Source: Lithodes maja
Taxonomy: Eukaryota > Arthropoda > Malacostraca > Decapoda > Lithodidae
Reading direction: 5' to 3'
Assembly (NCBI GenBank): GCA_037953745.1
Contig: JBAKBP010012295.1
Span: 1-64,000, forward strand
DNA: 64,000 nucleotides
Shown: piece by piece, positions 42,070 through 52,658 of the stretch
Position numbering within the stretch: position 1 is the first letter of the stretch
Layout of the letters: every line of letters begins with the position of its first letter
The notes under the pieces: model-generated
What the model was told of the DNA's origin: nothing
What the model saw: only the letters and a program-made list of their open reading frames with translations
Database searches by the model: none
Made by a program: the position numbers and the translations under genes

Positions 42070-44235
42070 CTTCTCATGTGCTTGTTCTCTGAGTGCTTCA
42101 TATTCTTTCGTCATCCTCTCTTTCATTTGTGTTTCAATTAGTCTTCGTTCTCTGGGTACTTCATTTGGTTTCTTTCGTCTGCGTGCTTCATATGGTTTTT
42201 GTTCTTTTCTGTTTTTGTGTCTCGCCTGGTTTCCGTCCTCTTGGTGCTTCATGTGGTCAGGTTTTTCAGTGCTTCATATAGTTTCTGTTCTCTGGAGGTT
42301 TCATCGGGTCTCTGTGCTCTGGATGCTTTATCTGATGTAAATCCTATGAGTGCTGCATGTGGTCCGTCGTTGAGTGTTGAATCTAGTCTCTATTTTCTGG
42401 GTGCTTCATCTGGTTTCTGTTCTTTGGGTGCTTCTTCTGGCCTCTGTCGGCTAGGTGCTCCATCTGGTTTCTATGTCCTCTGGGTATTTCATCTGGCCTC
42501 TGGGTGCCGTTCTCCTTCTGCCGGGTGTGTTATCTTGTTCCTGTCCTTTGAGTGCTTCATCTGGACTCTGCCCTGTAAGTGCTATATTTGTTGTCTGTCT
42601 TTTGGGTGCTTCGTCTAGTATCATAGTGCTTCATCTTGTCTCGATGTTTCATTAGGTGTCGGTGTTTCACTTGGCGTCACTGCTTCAACTAGCCTTTCAG
42701 CGCTTCTTCTAGCGGGCCAGTGCTTCATTAGGCCATTTTACTTCATCTGGTTGGTCATCTGGTCTCGAGGCTTCACTTTTGATTCCATTTCTTCATACCA
42801 ATTTCTTCCGCAACTTTTCAGCCTCATTCAGCGTCCCCATCCATCCATCACCTGCATTTGGTCTCTCGGTGCTTCATTTGTTCTCTCTGTGCTTCATATG
42901 GACAATCGGTGCTTCATATGGACAATCGGTGCTTCATTTGGTCTCTCAGTGCTTCATTTATTCTCTCGGTGCTTTATATGGACTCTCGGTGTTATATTTG
43001 GTCTTTCAGTGCTTCATTTGCTAGCTGTGCTTCATCTAGCTTGTCAGTGCTTCATTTAATCATTCGGTGATTCATATGGTCTTTCACTTCTTCATTTGAT
43101 ATCTGTGCTTCGTCAAGCTTGTCAGTGCTTCACTTGAACTTGATGCTTCACCTGGTCGGTCTCTGAGCTTCACTTTCTATTTAATTTCCTCTTACTAATT
43201 TTGTTCCGCCTTATTTATGGGGCTCCATCACCCATCTTATCTTATGTTATTTAGTCTCTGAGTACTTAATTTGATCTATCGGTGCTTCAAAAAATCTCCC
43301 AGTGCTTCATTTGGTTTCTCGGTGCTTCATATAATCTTTCAGTGCTGCAATTGGTCTCTCCATGCTTCATCTGGTATCAGGGTGCTTTATTTGGTATCCC
43401 CGTGCTTTATATACTCTCTGTGCTTCGTCAGGTGTTTCGGCGCTTCATTTGGTCTCTCCGTCCTTCATATGATCCGTCAGGGCTCCGTTATGTATCTCGG
43501 CGCTCCATTTGGTCTATCCGTGCTTCATTTGGTATCGCAGTACTTCATATACTCTCGGTGCTTCATCTAGTCGGTCTCGGCGCTTCACTTGGTCTCTCCG
43601 TACTTCATATGGTATCCCGGTGCTTTATATACTCTCGGTGCTTCATCTGGTCGGTCTCGGCGCTTCACTTGGACTCTCCGTACTTCATATGGTATCCCGG
43701 TGCTTCATATACTGCCAGTGCTTAATCTGGTCGGTTTCGGCGCTTCACTTGGTCTCTCCGTACTTCATATGGTATCCCAGTGCTTCATATTCTCTCGGTG
43801 CTTCATCCGATCGGTCTTGGCGCTTCACTTGGTCTCTCTGTACCTCATATACTCTGGGTGCTTCATCTGGTCGGTCTTGGTGCTTCACTTGGTCTCACCG
43901 TACTTCATATGGTATTCCGGTGCTTCATATACTCCGGTGCTTCATCCGTTCGGTCTCGGCGCTTCACTTGGTCTCTCTGTACTTCATATGGTATCCCAGT
44001 GCTTCATATACTCTTGGTGCTGCATCTAGTCTGTCTCGGCGCTTCACTTGGTCTCTCCGTACTTCATCTGGTATTCCGGTGCTTCTTATACTCTCGGTGC
44101 TTCACATGGTCTCTTGTTACTTCATATGGTATCCCTGTTCTTCATATACTCCCGGCGCTTCACATGGTCTCTCCATAATTCATATGGTATCCCGGTGCTT
44201 CATATACTCCCAGTGCTTCATCTAGTTGGTCTCGG
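42070..44235. repeat. 20-bp satellite-like array with 80-bp higher-order unit
   Basis: The basic motif is about 20 bp (TCTCGGTGCTTCATNTGGTC). It is degenerate and irregular on the left (42070-43250). From about 43570 to 44060 an 80-bp unit made of four 20-mers is regular (starts of TCTCGGCGCTTCACTTGGTC 80 bp apart). All three forward frames stay open for 130-240 codons because a 20-bp unit cycles through every frame and none contains a stop. These frames (repeated CFIWSLGASFGLSVLH) are not genes. Confidence 0.93.
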
Positions 44236-44759
44236 GGCTTCACTTTCGATTCCATTTCTTCATGCCACTTTTTTCCGCCTCTTTCAGCGTCATTCAGCGG
44301 CCCCCATCCATCCATCACCCTGCGTGGCTACACCGGAATATCGGCTCCCAACATTTTCCCTCCATTAGCGATCGGTCTTATTCACTTCCTTTTAGTTGCT
44401 AGGGAGGGGAATGTTATTCTTGGGCTGCAGCATGGGTGGGGGTTGCTAGGGAAGGAAAGGTAGCTGTATATATTTTCTATAGCCATGTTGCTATATGGTG
44501 TGCTGTACGTATATCCCATGTCTTCCCCCATTACCCGCATTTTTTACACTGCCCAAGGATAGCCTTCTGCGGGGGGCTCCGTATGAACTGCTCTGATACG
44601 GATATTATATCATAAAGGGTGGGGAGTTTTAATATATAAGTTATTTTATAATGTTGTCCTACGATATAAAGTTAAATATCCAAAACATCATCAACTAATA
44701 CAATGTGATTTAGCGTATTTAGCTGACGAAAAACAAAATATATAAATAAATAAACAATA
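44236..44759. other. Interval without recognised gene
   Basis: Unremarkable sequence between the 20-bp array and the mariner-like element, with no repeats or motifs recognised. Confidence 0.5.
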
Positions 44760-44761
44760 TA

Positions 44762-45701
44762 CAGGGTGTTTCATAAATACCTTTCATAAATTTCAGAATG
44801 AATAGACCTAGCAATAATAAATATACTTTACTATGTGACGGTTTTGGAAATTTCTCATATTTACCGGGATATTACACATTTTAGTTTAAATAGGAAAGTC
44901 TAGGGGATGAAAACGATCAGTAGATTACCATCATCTCAATTACTTTATTTTGTCATAAATGTTTGAACATCAATGTATTTTACAGTATTTACAATAGGTA
45001 TTCTTGGTGACCATGTAATCGGACCTTTTATGTTACCACAACGACTTACAGGCAATGTGTACACCATATTTCTTCAGGATGACTTACCCATACTACTTGA
45101 AGATGTGCCTCTCAGAACACGTAGACAAATGTGGTTCATGCAGGATGGGGCTCCAGCTCACTTTGCACGAGGTGCGAGGGATTTCCTTAATGTTATGTAC
45201 CCTGATAAGTGGATAGGCCGTGGTGGTCCCATCGCCTGGCCACCTAGATCATCGGACCTAACTCCACTTGACTTTTATCTTTGGGGACACTTGAAGAGCA
45301 GGGTGTATGCTACACAAATCAACACCCGTCAGCAACTGTGGCAACGAGTTCAAGAGGCATGCAGAGAAGTAAGAAACACACCAGGGATATTTGAAAGAGT
45401 GCGACAGTCTCTTTCCTATGCACCGAGCCCAAGCCTGTATCAACGAGGGTGGGAGAAACTTCGAGCAACTATTGTAAATACTGTAAAATACATTGATGTT
45501 CAAACATTTATGACAAAATAAAGTAATTGAGGTGATGGTAATCTACTGATTGTTTTCATCCCCTAGACTTTCCTATTTAAACTAAAATGTGTAATATCCC
45601 GGTAAATATGAGAAATTTCCAAAACCGTCACATAGTAAAGTATATTTATTATTGCTAGGTCTATTCATTCTGAAATTTATGAAAGGTATTTATGAAACAC
45701 C

Positions 45702-45704
<3 letters not shown>
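44762..45704 (+). mobile_element. Tc1/mariner-like transposon with 233-bp inverted arms
   Basis: The ends are CAGGGTGTTTCATAAATACC and its inverse, flanked by TA on both sides (44760-44761 and 45705-45706), the duplication typical of Tc1/mariner. The inverted arms extend far beyond a usual TIR, about 233 bp each (44762-44994 and 45472-45704), and are almost identical. Between them is only the C-terminal part of a DDE transposase. An AT microsatellite follows at 45705-45756. Confidence 0.87.
44973..45521 (+). pseudogene. Truncated DDE transposase, mariner-like
   Basis: 182 codons are open. From about residue 8 the protein matches the catalytic core of Tc1/mariner transposases: GILGDHVIGPFMLPQRL, LLEDVPLRTRRQMWF, then QDGAPAH (Asp58) and WPPRSSDLTPLDFYLWG (Asp100). 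Forty-one residues separate these two acidic residues, a DD41D-type spacing. The N-terminal DNA-binding domain and the first catalytic Asp are missing, and full transposases are about 340 residues. The first seven codons come from the left arm and are not native. The last 16 codons lie in the right arm and so also occur, reversed, in the left arm. The copy cannot encode active enzyme. Confidence 0.85.

Positions 45705-45756
<52 letters not shown>
45705..45756. repeat. (TA)n microsatellite
   Basis: A pure TA tract that includes the right TA duplication of the mariner-like element. Confidence 0.95.
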
Positions 45757-45758
<2 letters not shown>

Positions 45759-47224
45759 GCCGGGTTGTAATACAACTTAGCTTCGTTATTGTCTTTACTC
45801 AAATCCAACTGTGGACTTTTAGACTCAATATACTGTATGCTCAATAGGGACACATCGAACACCTTCTCATTCACAATTATGTACTCAATCAGGTTGTAAT
45901 AAACACAATAAACATTCATAGATAATTATATACTCTTATTTATTCAATGGCATAGAAAGTAATATTCAGGTTGGCTTAGCTACTAATCTGTAATAGCAAG
46001 AGAACCAACAAATGTAATTAGAGTACAAGAAGTCTCTTAATAACATATATATGGACATAGAATGTGAGCTTAAACTTCACTTAGCTATTATAAGTAAAAG
46101 TAAGTAAATCACTGAATATAGTTAGAGTACAAGATGTCTCTTAATAACATATAAATGAACATGGAATATTGGATAGTATTACTGGGGAAATATGCAATTA
46201 TATACATAGAATAACTCCTTGATAATAATATATATGTGAGTTGAGTGTCTATCGTGAAGTATTCTGATAAGTTCAAGAAAGATTAAGTTGAACTCTAGAA
46301 TTACTTACTGAACAATATGGCTAACCGCACGAAGATTTCTATAGTGATCGTTCAGGAGCAGGAGGCAATATGCGCCCAAGAAATACAAAGGAGGCCGCGC
46401 GTAGATAAATATGACAAGGTAGGTCAACAGGTCATCCACTGGACTGCGGTGCGGAAAATAACTTGTGCGGTTAATGTTAATGCGATGTTTCTCTTGAATG
46501 TGGGAGGAAAACTTTAGATATGTAGTAATAATCTCACGGGTAGAGGAATTCAGATTTAATGATTTAGATATACTGAATACGAATTACATATTGAATACAA
46601 CTTGACCTAAATCATATGATATTTTAACTACAGGAGGTTAAGACACGCATTAATAAAATAGCGTGTATTAATAGCTATAATAATACTAATAGCATAAAAT
46701 GGCGTACACGACGAAGTTGCACATAGATAAAAATACCTGGTAAGGTATGAAGGAGTTTGAACTGGTTAACAGATTCCTATAAGGAATACAGAACGAATTA
46801 GCGTTGTATTCGAGATTGTGAAATAGTTAGATAATAGATCTATGTAAAGCTAGAATTCCTAGACGAGATGGATCGAAATTATCTATTTCATAACAGAATA
46901 AGCAAATAAGTTATTCATAAATAAACAAGTTAATGCAAAGGATCACAAAGCGTGAATTGGGTTTTCGAAGAAGTTAGATTTAACTTATGATTATAATCAA
47001 TAATATTTCTTCTCAAGAAAGATAATCTGAGTTTGAGTAATTATGAAATTGAGCATAGGTTCTAGGTAAAAGCTAGTTTTGAAAAGGGAATAGATACAAG
47101 TTATACACTTCAACTTCGACTTGTTACATACACAATAGAATGGACATATACAAGGAAAATCTGTGAGTATTCGACTAGATATAAGTCAACACGAGTATGT
47201 AACGTATGCGTATTATGATTCTGT
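45757..47224. other. AT-rich sequence, left of the RTE insertion, unclassified
   Basis: Contains internally repeated phrases (GTCTCTTAATAACATATA near 46032 and 46136; AGAGTACAAGA twice), but no frame was recognised. Together with 49315-50460 it is one pre-existing segment split by the RTE-like element. It may be an old element or unique DNA; I cannot tell. Confidence 0.4.
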
Positions 47225-47235
47225 AAGATGTTTAA
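47225..47235. repeat. Left target-site duplication of RTE-like copy 1
   Basis: AAGATGTTTAA here is repeated at 49304-49314 beyond the element's 3' tail. Confidence 0.8.
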
Positions 47236-49291
47236 GGATGAGATCTGTGCAGCATGTGAGGAGGTGTGTGGAGTGAGGAGAAGAGGGAGGGGAGTGAAAG
47301 GTACAGCATGGTGGACAGAAGAGGTAAGAATAGCTGTGGAAGAAAAGAAGAAAGCATATAGAGAGTGGTTGGGTAGTAGAGGGAATGAAGATTTCGAGAG
47401 ACAGAAACGAGCGAGGTACGTGGAGAGTAAGAGGGTGGTGAAGAGAGTAGTGAAGGAAAGTAAGAGAAGAGTAGATGAGGAATTTGGAAGGAATCTGAGT
47501 GTAAAATGGAGGGAGAGTAAAAAACTGTTCTGGAAAGAAGTCAAGAAAGTTAGGGAAGGTAGCAAGGGAAACAGTAAGGGTGTGAAAGATAAGAATGGGA
47601 GAATGCTAGCCGAGAAGCAAGAGAGAGTTGAAAGATGGAGGGAGTACTTCAATGAGTTGCTAAATGTAAGGAATGAAGAGCCAGCAAACATAGCTGGATA
47701 TGGTATGGGAGGGAGAAAAAGAGAAGTAGTGGAGGAGGAGGTGGGGATCAGGAGGTCAGAAGTGTGGGAAGCCATGAAAAGAGTGAAGTTGTGGAAAGCA
47801 CCAGGAACAGATGGAGTGTGTGGGGAAATATGGAGGTATGGTGGTGAGATAGTGATAGAATGGGTATGGAAAATGTGCAAACTAGTATGGGAGAAGGGGA
47901 GTGCACCCGATGACTGGAAGACTGGCATAATAGTCCCCCTATATAAGGGCAAAGGGGAAAGAGGAGTGTGTGATAACCACCGAGGAATATGTCTTCTAAG
48001 CATAGTAGGGAAGGTATACAGTAGGGTAGTGATTGAGAGAGTGAGAGTGAGAACGGAGAAATGGATAGGCGACGAGCAGGAAGGTTTTAGGAAGGGAAGG
48101 CGATGTGTAGATCAGATTTTTACCCTGAATTGTGTTGTGGAGAAATATCTGGAGAAGAAGCAAAAGGTGTATGTTGCCTTTATGGACTTGGAGAAGGCCT
48201 ATGACAGAGTGGATAGAGAAGGTTTGTGGAAAGTACTTAGAATATACGGAGTAGAGGGCAAGTTGCTGAAAGCAGTGAAGAGCATGTATGAGGGTGCAAA
48301 GGCGGCAGTACGTGTGGAAAGTGAGCAGAGCGAGTTCTTTGACCTGAATGTTGGTTTGAAACAGGGGTGTGTGATGTACCCGTGGTTATTTACTGTATAT
48401 ATGGATGGAGTCATGAAAGAAATACTATCAAGAGCAGTGGATGTTGGTGTATCGCTGAAAAGGGAGGGAATTGAGTGGAAGCTACCTATACTGCTGTTTG
48501 CGGATGATACAGTTCTGATGAGTGATAATGAATGGGAGTTGCAGGGTCTGGTAAATGAGTTTGGAACAGTGTGCGAAAAACGGAATTTGAAGGTAAATGC
48601 GGGGAAGAGCAAGGTTATGGTCTTCGAAAGGGGTGAAGTCACAGAGTGTGAGGTGAAGCTGAACGGTCAGGCTATGGAGATCGTCAACTCTTTTAAGTAT
48701 CTGGGCAGTGTGTTGAGTAAAGATGGGACTATGGATGAAGAAGTGCGGGAGAGGGTACAACAGGGGAAGAGGGTTGTAGGAACGCTGAAAGCAGTAACAA
48801 GAAATAGGGTGGTCAGTATGGAAGTGAAGAAGTCCTTGCATGACAGTGTGGTAATCCCGACACTGACTTACGGAAGCGAAGCATGGACGTTGGTTGAGAG
48901 ACTCAGACCAAGAGTGAGAGCAGTGGAAATGAATTACTTAAGGAGTGCGTGCGGAGTTACATGGAGGGATAGACAGACTAATGAGGAAGTAAGAAGGAGG
49001 TGTGGTGTGGAGGTAGATGTGCTGGAAAGTGTGAAAAGGAACAACTTGAGATGGTTCGGCCATATGGAATGTATGGAAAGCGAGAGAATGACTAAGAGGG
49101 TGTACGAGAGCGAGGTAGAGGGACAGAGAGGGAGAGGTAGACCGAATGAGAGGTGGAAGGATGGAGTGAGGAAGTACATGAACGAAGGCGGTGCTGGTTG
49201 GGGGGAGGGACGTCGACTGACTGGGGACAGAGGTGCATGGGGGCGGTTCGTTCGTGGCCACCCCTTCGGGGATCACGGCGTCAGGCAATAG
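47228..49291 (+). CDS. Reverse transcriptase of RTE-like element, open but 5'-truncated
   Basis: 687 codons without interruption. The ATG at 47228 lies in the target duplication and is fortuitous, so the native protein starts far upstream. RT motifs: APGTDGV (191-197), the GIIVPLYKGKG block (233-243), DEQEGFRKGR (282-291) and YVAFMDLEKAYD with Asp320. GLKQGCVMYPWLF (376-388) and the catalytic ILLFADD with FADD at 424-427 follow. The C-terminal part has FKYLGSVLSKDG, TYGSEAWTL and NNLRWFGHMECMESERMTKR, ending in RGHPFGDHGVRQ. The protein would copy element RNA at nicked chromatin DNA. Compared with copy 2 it keeps every frame, so it is the youngest or best-preserved RTE copy here. The 297-codon antisense frame at 47110-48003 is a shadow. 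Confidence 0.87.
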   Translation: MFKDEICAACEEVCGVRRRGRGVKGTAWWTEEVRIAVEEKKKAYREWLGSRGNEDFERQKRARYVESKRVVKRVVKESKRRVDEEFGRNLSVKWRESKKLFWKEVKKVREGSKGNSKGVKDKNGRMLAEKQERVERWREYFNELLNVRNEEPANIAGYGMGGRKREVVEEEVGIRRSEVWEAMKRVKLWKAPGTDGVCGEIWRYGGEIVIEWVWKMCKLVWEKGSAPDDWKTGIIVPLYKGKGERGVCDNHRGICLLSIVGKVYSRVVIERVRVRTEKWIGDEQEGFRKGRRCVDQIFTLNCVVEKYLEKKQKVYVAFMDLEKAYDRVDREGLWKVLRIYGVEGKLLKAVKSMYEGAKAAVRVESEQSEFFDLNVGLKQGCVMYPWLFTVYMDGVMKEILSRAVDVGVSLKREGIEWKLPILLFADDTVLMSDNEWELQGLVNEFGTVCEKRNLKVNAGKSKVMVFERGEVTECEVKLNGQAMEIVNSFKYLGSVLSKDGTMDEEVRERVQQGKRVVGTLKAVTRNRVVSMEVKKSLHDSVVIPTLTYGSEAWTLVERLRPRVRAVEMNYLRSACGVTWRDRQTNEEVRRRCGVEVDVLESVKRNNLRWFGHMECMESERMTKRVYESEVEGQRGRGRPNERWKDGVRKYMNEGGAGWGEGRRLTGDRGAWGRFVRGHPFGDHGVRQ

Positions 49292-49303
49292 ATAGATAGA
49301 TAA
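47236..49303 (+). mobile_element. RTE-like non-LTR retrotransposon, copy 1, 5'-truncated
   Basis: The element lacks its 5' part, including the endonuclease. It ends directly after the ORF stop with a (GATA)n tail (49289-49303) and almost no 3' untranslated region, a pattern typical of RTE-clade LINEs. An 11-bp duplication AAGATGTTTAA flanks it. Copy 2 (57697-60180) extends further 5', showing what is missing. Confidence 0.86.
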
Positions 49304-49314
49304 AAGATGTTTAA
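49304..49314. repeat. Right target-site duplication of RTE-like copy 1
   Basis: AAGATGTTTAA matches 47225-47235 exactly. Confidence 0.8.
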
Positions 49315-50460
49315 CACAAGTTAATAATAGATCTTGGGCACAGATTCAGTTAATAATTACTTAGGGCTTCTGAAGGATTAACATATAACGTAACATATAT
49401 AGATCTTGGGCACAGATCTAGATAAGAATTAGCAGTGGAATACTTGCATATTTTACCTTACCTTCACATCAATAATCACAACGTAAGATACTCTGAGACA
49501 CTTAGGGTATGTTAAGAGGATAGCATTTCGAGTGCAAGTCTGGCCGACGTGGATCGTAGATTCGGCTGGCTGGACATCAAGGGGAACTGCCTCTCACAAG
49601 CAGGGATCAGAGATCCTGGCATCAGAGGGAAGCAGCTGGTCTGGCTGTAGTCTCGAAGGAGAGGGGGAGGCAGTTTCTACTTCAGTGATATCCCGGACTT
49701 TTCAGCCGGAGGAATATTACTTAGATAGAGGGGCTTACTTTCTTTAATTTCAGTGAGACTATGTTCAGGTTATTTCTTAGGTTTAATTTATAGTAACTCA
49801 ACTTTAGAAGGACATAGTGAATGGTTGTGATGTAATTTGTGAAGGTAATACTTAGTCTAAAAATACATGGTGGTTATAGGTTTATACATAATCAATTTAA
49901 GCATTTTATTTAATACACTCGTTGTGGTTACGAGGTCTAGGTAAGATATAATTGTAACTTCCGTGATTCTATGGTAATCAGGGGGGTATTCTTGGTGAAG
50001 TTTATATCTCCGGGAGTTTCTAGGTTCTCTGAGTTATGTTTAGTTCTCCGGAACGGTACTGCAAGAGAGATCCTAGCATCTCCACTTGTTTCTATAGCAT
50101 TCCGGAGTCTGATGCCTAACTTGCATAAACATTCGCTCATTATATTGCAAGTCAGGCTGTTGGTCGAATGGAAGCTGGTGATAGGTCGAGGTGGTTTGAA
50201 AGCTCGTTGGTGATTGGTCCTGCTTCCCACTCTTTTGTATGGGAGACTGACCTAATTTCCTGGTCGTCAGAGAACGAGAATGACCTGAGGGAATGGGGAA
50301 CTCCTCTGCTCCGTTTTCTTCTAAAGTATGGGAAGCTTGTGAATACTCCCATTTCTCCTGCTGGCTTCTCCTCCTGTCCTTTCTATTCTCCTGCAGGCTA
50401 GCAACCTTACATGTCCTACTCAACCCCGTTACTTCAATATATATAATTATATATATAGGC
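49315..50460. other. Sequence right of the RTE insertion, unclassified
   Basis: Continuation of the segment interrupted at 47225. ATAGATCTTGGGCACAGAT occurs twice (near 49327 and 49399). Overlapping short frames at 49532-49747 and 49937-50462 have no recognised motif. Confidence 0.4.
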
Positions 50461-51040
50461 AATTTAAATTAATACTTTATGCTGGTCATAGAAAACGATT
50501 AGTATGTGACATACTTTCTGAGGCATACAGTTAATAAATACCAATATGAAAGTAGACTTAGTAGTAATGGTAGTACAAAATCTATTTAGCCATACTTAGT
50601 AGTTGTATAAACAATGTGTTGGTCTTATTGATAAATTATTTGAGTACACACTAGATATTGCTATATAAGCAACATACAAGGCTTTGGTCCAAGCTCACCT
50701 TGATCAGTACATTAATTATGGATTTAGATATCATATACAGTTAGATATATTGATAGATAGATGAATAGATAGATAGATAAATATTTAGATAGATATATAC
50801 AGTACAAATAGTATACCGACAGCTAGATAGATAGATTAATAGACATTGTCAGACAGATAACTATATGGACAGATTGAAAGGAAATAAAGAATAGCCTGAT
50901 TAACAGACAAACAGGGAGACAAATAAAACCCCTGGATCAACTCAACACCGATAAGACATAAAAACTACTCCCCCCCCCCCCCCACACACACACCAAAAAT
51001 AGATAAATATATATATTAATACAAGGAAAACAATATATAA

Positions 51041-51082
<42 letters not shown>

Positions 51083-51100
51083 TGTATATATATAATTTCA
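50461..51100. other. AT-rich interval with GATA, C-run and AT repeats
   Basis: Degenerate (TAGA)n at about 50740-50850, a poly-C/CA tract near 50970-50993 and (AT)n near 51048-51091. No gene is seen. Confidence 0.6.
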
Positions 51101-51215
51101 TATTATCACCAACCCACCAATTAACTTACAAATAAACCTAATTAATGAAATCAACGAAACTAATTAATACATGTGGTACTCCAAGGATTCGAACCTAGGA
51201 TACTGACACCGAAAA
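51101..51215 (-). repeat. Dispersed repeat with a B-box-like motif, copy 2
   Basis: CACCAACCCACCAATTAAC through ATGTGGTACTCCAAGGATTCG and GAACCTAGGATACTGACACC matches 17592-17700. The minus strand reads GGTTCGAATCC, a pol III B box. Confidence 0.45.
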
Positions 51216-51399
51216 TAAATAATACAATTAAATTAAATTAAAATACGAAAAATAAATCCCCAACACGACACATCTCCTGATCTCCCACAACGTTGTAGGA
51301 GCGGCGGCCATCCTGTCTGTGTTGCACCAAGTTGCTATCAGTTGCTGCAGAGTTGGGGCAGTGGGGGCTTGTTGGGGTAGTGGTGAGGAGTGGACACAG

Positions 51400-52172
51400 T
51401 GGGAGGGAAGGAGAGGAGAAGGGAAACAGGTGGATACAGAGGAGAAGATGAATGGGTGGATAAAGAAGAGAAGAGGAAACGGGTGGATACAGAGGATAAG
51501 ATGAATGGGTGGATAAAGAGGAGATTAAACGGGTGGATTAAGTTAATATGAAATAAGTGGATTAAGAGGAGCAGATGAAACGGGTGGATACAGAGAAGAT
51601 GAAACGGGTGGATAAAGAAGAGAAGATGAAATGGGTGGATAAAGAGGGGCAGATGAAACGGCTGGATAAAGAGGAGAGATGAAACGGGTGGATAAAGAGG
51701 AGATGAAACGGGTGGATAAAGAGGAGAGATGAAATGGGTGGATAAAGAGGAAATGAAACGGGTGGATAAAGAGGAGAGATAAAATGGGTGGATAAAGAGG
51801 AGAGATGAAATGGGTGGATAAAGAGAAGAAGATGAAATGGGTGGATAAAGAGAAGATGAAACGGGTGGATAAAGAGGAGAGATGAAACGGCTGGATAAAG
51901 AGAAGATGAAACGGGTGGATAAAGAGGAGAGATGAAACGGGTGGATAAAGACGAGAAGATGAAATGGGTGGATAAAGAGAAGATGAAACGGGTGGATAAA
52001 GAGGAGAAGATGAAACGGGTGGATAAAGAGAAGATGAAATGGGTGGATAAAGAGAAGATGAAACGGGTGGATAAAGAGAAGATGAAACGGGTGGATAAAG
52101 ATAGGAGATGAAACGGGTGGATACAAAGAAGGCGAGGAAACGAGAGGATAAAGAAAATATGCAACAAGTGGA
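51400..52172. repeat. About 24-26-bp minisatellite (GGGTGGATAAAGAGGAGATGAAAC)
   Basis: Purine-rich units GGGTGGATAAAGAGGAGAGA and TGAAAC vary between 20 and 29 bp, about 30 copies. Strong strand asymmetry (G/A on plus, C/T on minus) leaves long minus-strand frames of 262 and 272 codons (repeated FIHPFHLL and STRFIF). They are by-products, not genes. Confidence 0.92.
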
Positions 52173-52658
52173 TTAACCCTTGTCTGGTGGGACAGGACTT
52201 AAGTCGGTCTAGAGAAGAAAGGACTATGTGGCAGGGACCGACTTCAGGCGGTGTGCAATTTTGAGCAATAGTTGGCTCTGAGAGAGAGACGAGCGGTGGG
52301 AGGAGCGTAGGTCGGCTCTGACCGTTCGGCACGGGTCCCGCGCGGCAACTGCCGTCCCCTCCACACACATCCACACTCACTACCTCGCTACACAGTGAAT
52401 TATGTAAGGAAATTACCGAATTTTAGGGATTTTTCCTTCGTCTTGCACGATCGTTGCAAGAGAACGCGTGGTCGTAGAAGGATGGTTCTGGTGTCATTGG
52501 AAAGCTCAATTATTGCCCTTTCAGGGATACATAATTGTATTACACTTTGGCTCTTGTTTATGCATAAAAAAAGAGCACGGAAACAAGGTCGTTTAGGGTA
52601 AAGCCACCCGCTTGGCGGGTAGTAGAAGTTACTGACGGGCCCGCTCTTAGGGCGTTAA
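52173..52658. mobile_element. Candidate 486-bp TTAA-flanked element (family E)
   Basis: Starts TTAACCCTTGTCTGG and ends GGGCGTTAA. Minisatellite-type sequence (GTGGATTAA left; GGAGGATAGATACAGATGAG right) lies on both sides, so removing the segment would restore an array unit like GTGGATTAAGAGGAG at 51551-51565. Termini share TTAAC and a G/C-rich start, but the inverted match is weak. The interior has no recognised frame; the short one at 52395-52601 is not convincing. Confidence 0.5.

Noticed and set aside
42199..44368. Plus-strand frames of up to 238 codons
   Set aside because: The 20-bp unit cycles through all three frames without a stop, giving the same periodic peptide in each; no start context, domain or splice structure.
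47110..48003. 297-codon minus-strand frame, with a similar 299-codon frame at 59063-59962
   Set aside because: Both lie exactly antisense to the RTE-like ORF. Purine-rich sense codons leave the opposite strand free of stops; the conservation follows from the sense ORF.
51338..52380. Minus-strand frames of 262 and 272 codons (FIHPFHLL repeats)
   Set aside because: Product of strand-asymmetric minisatellite sequence open in two frames at once.
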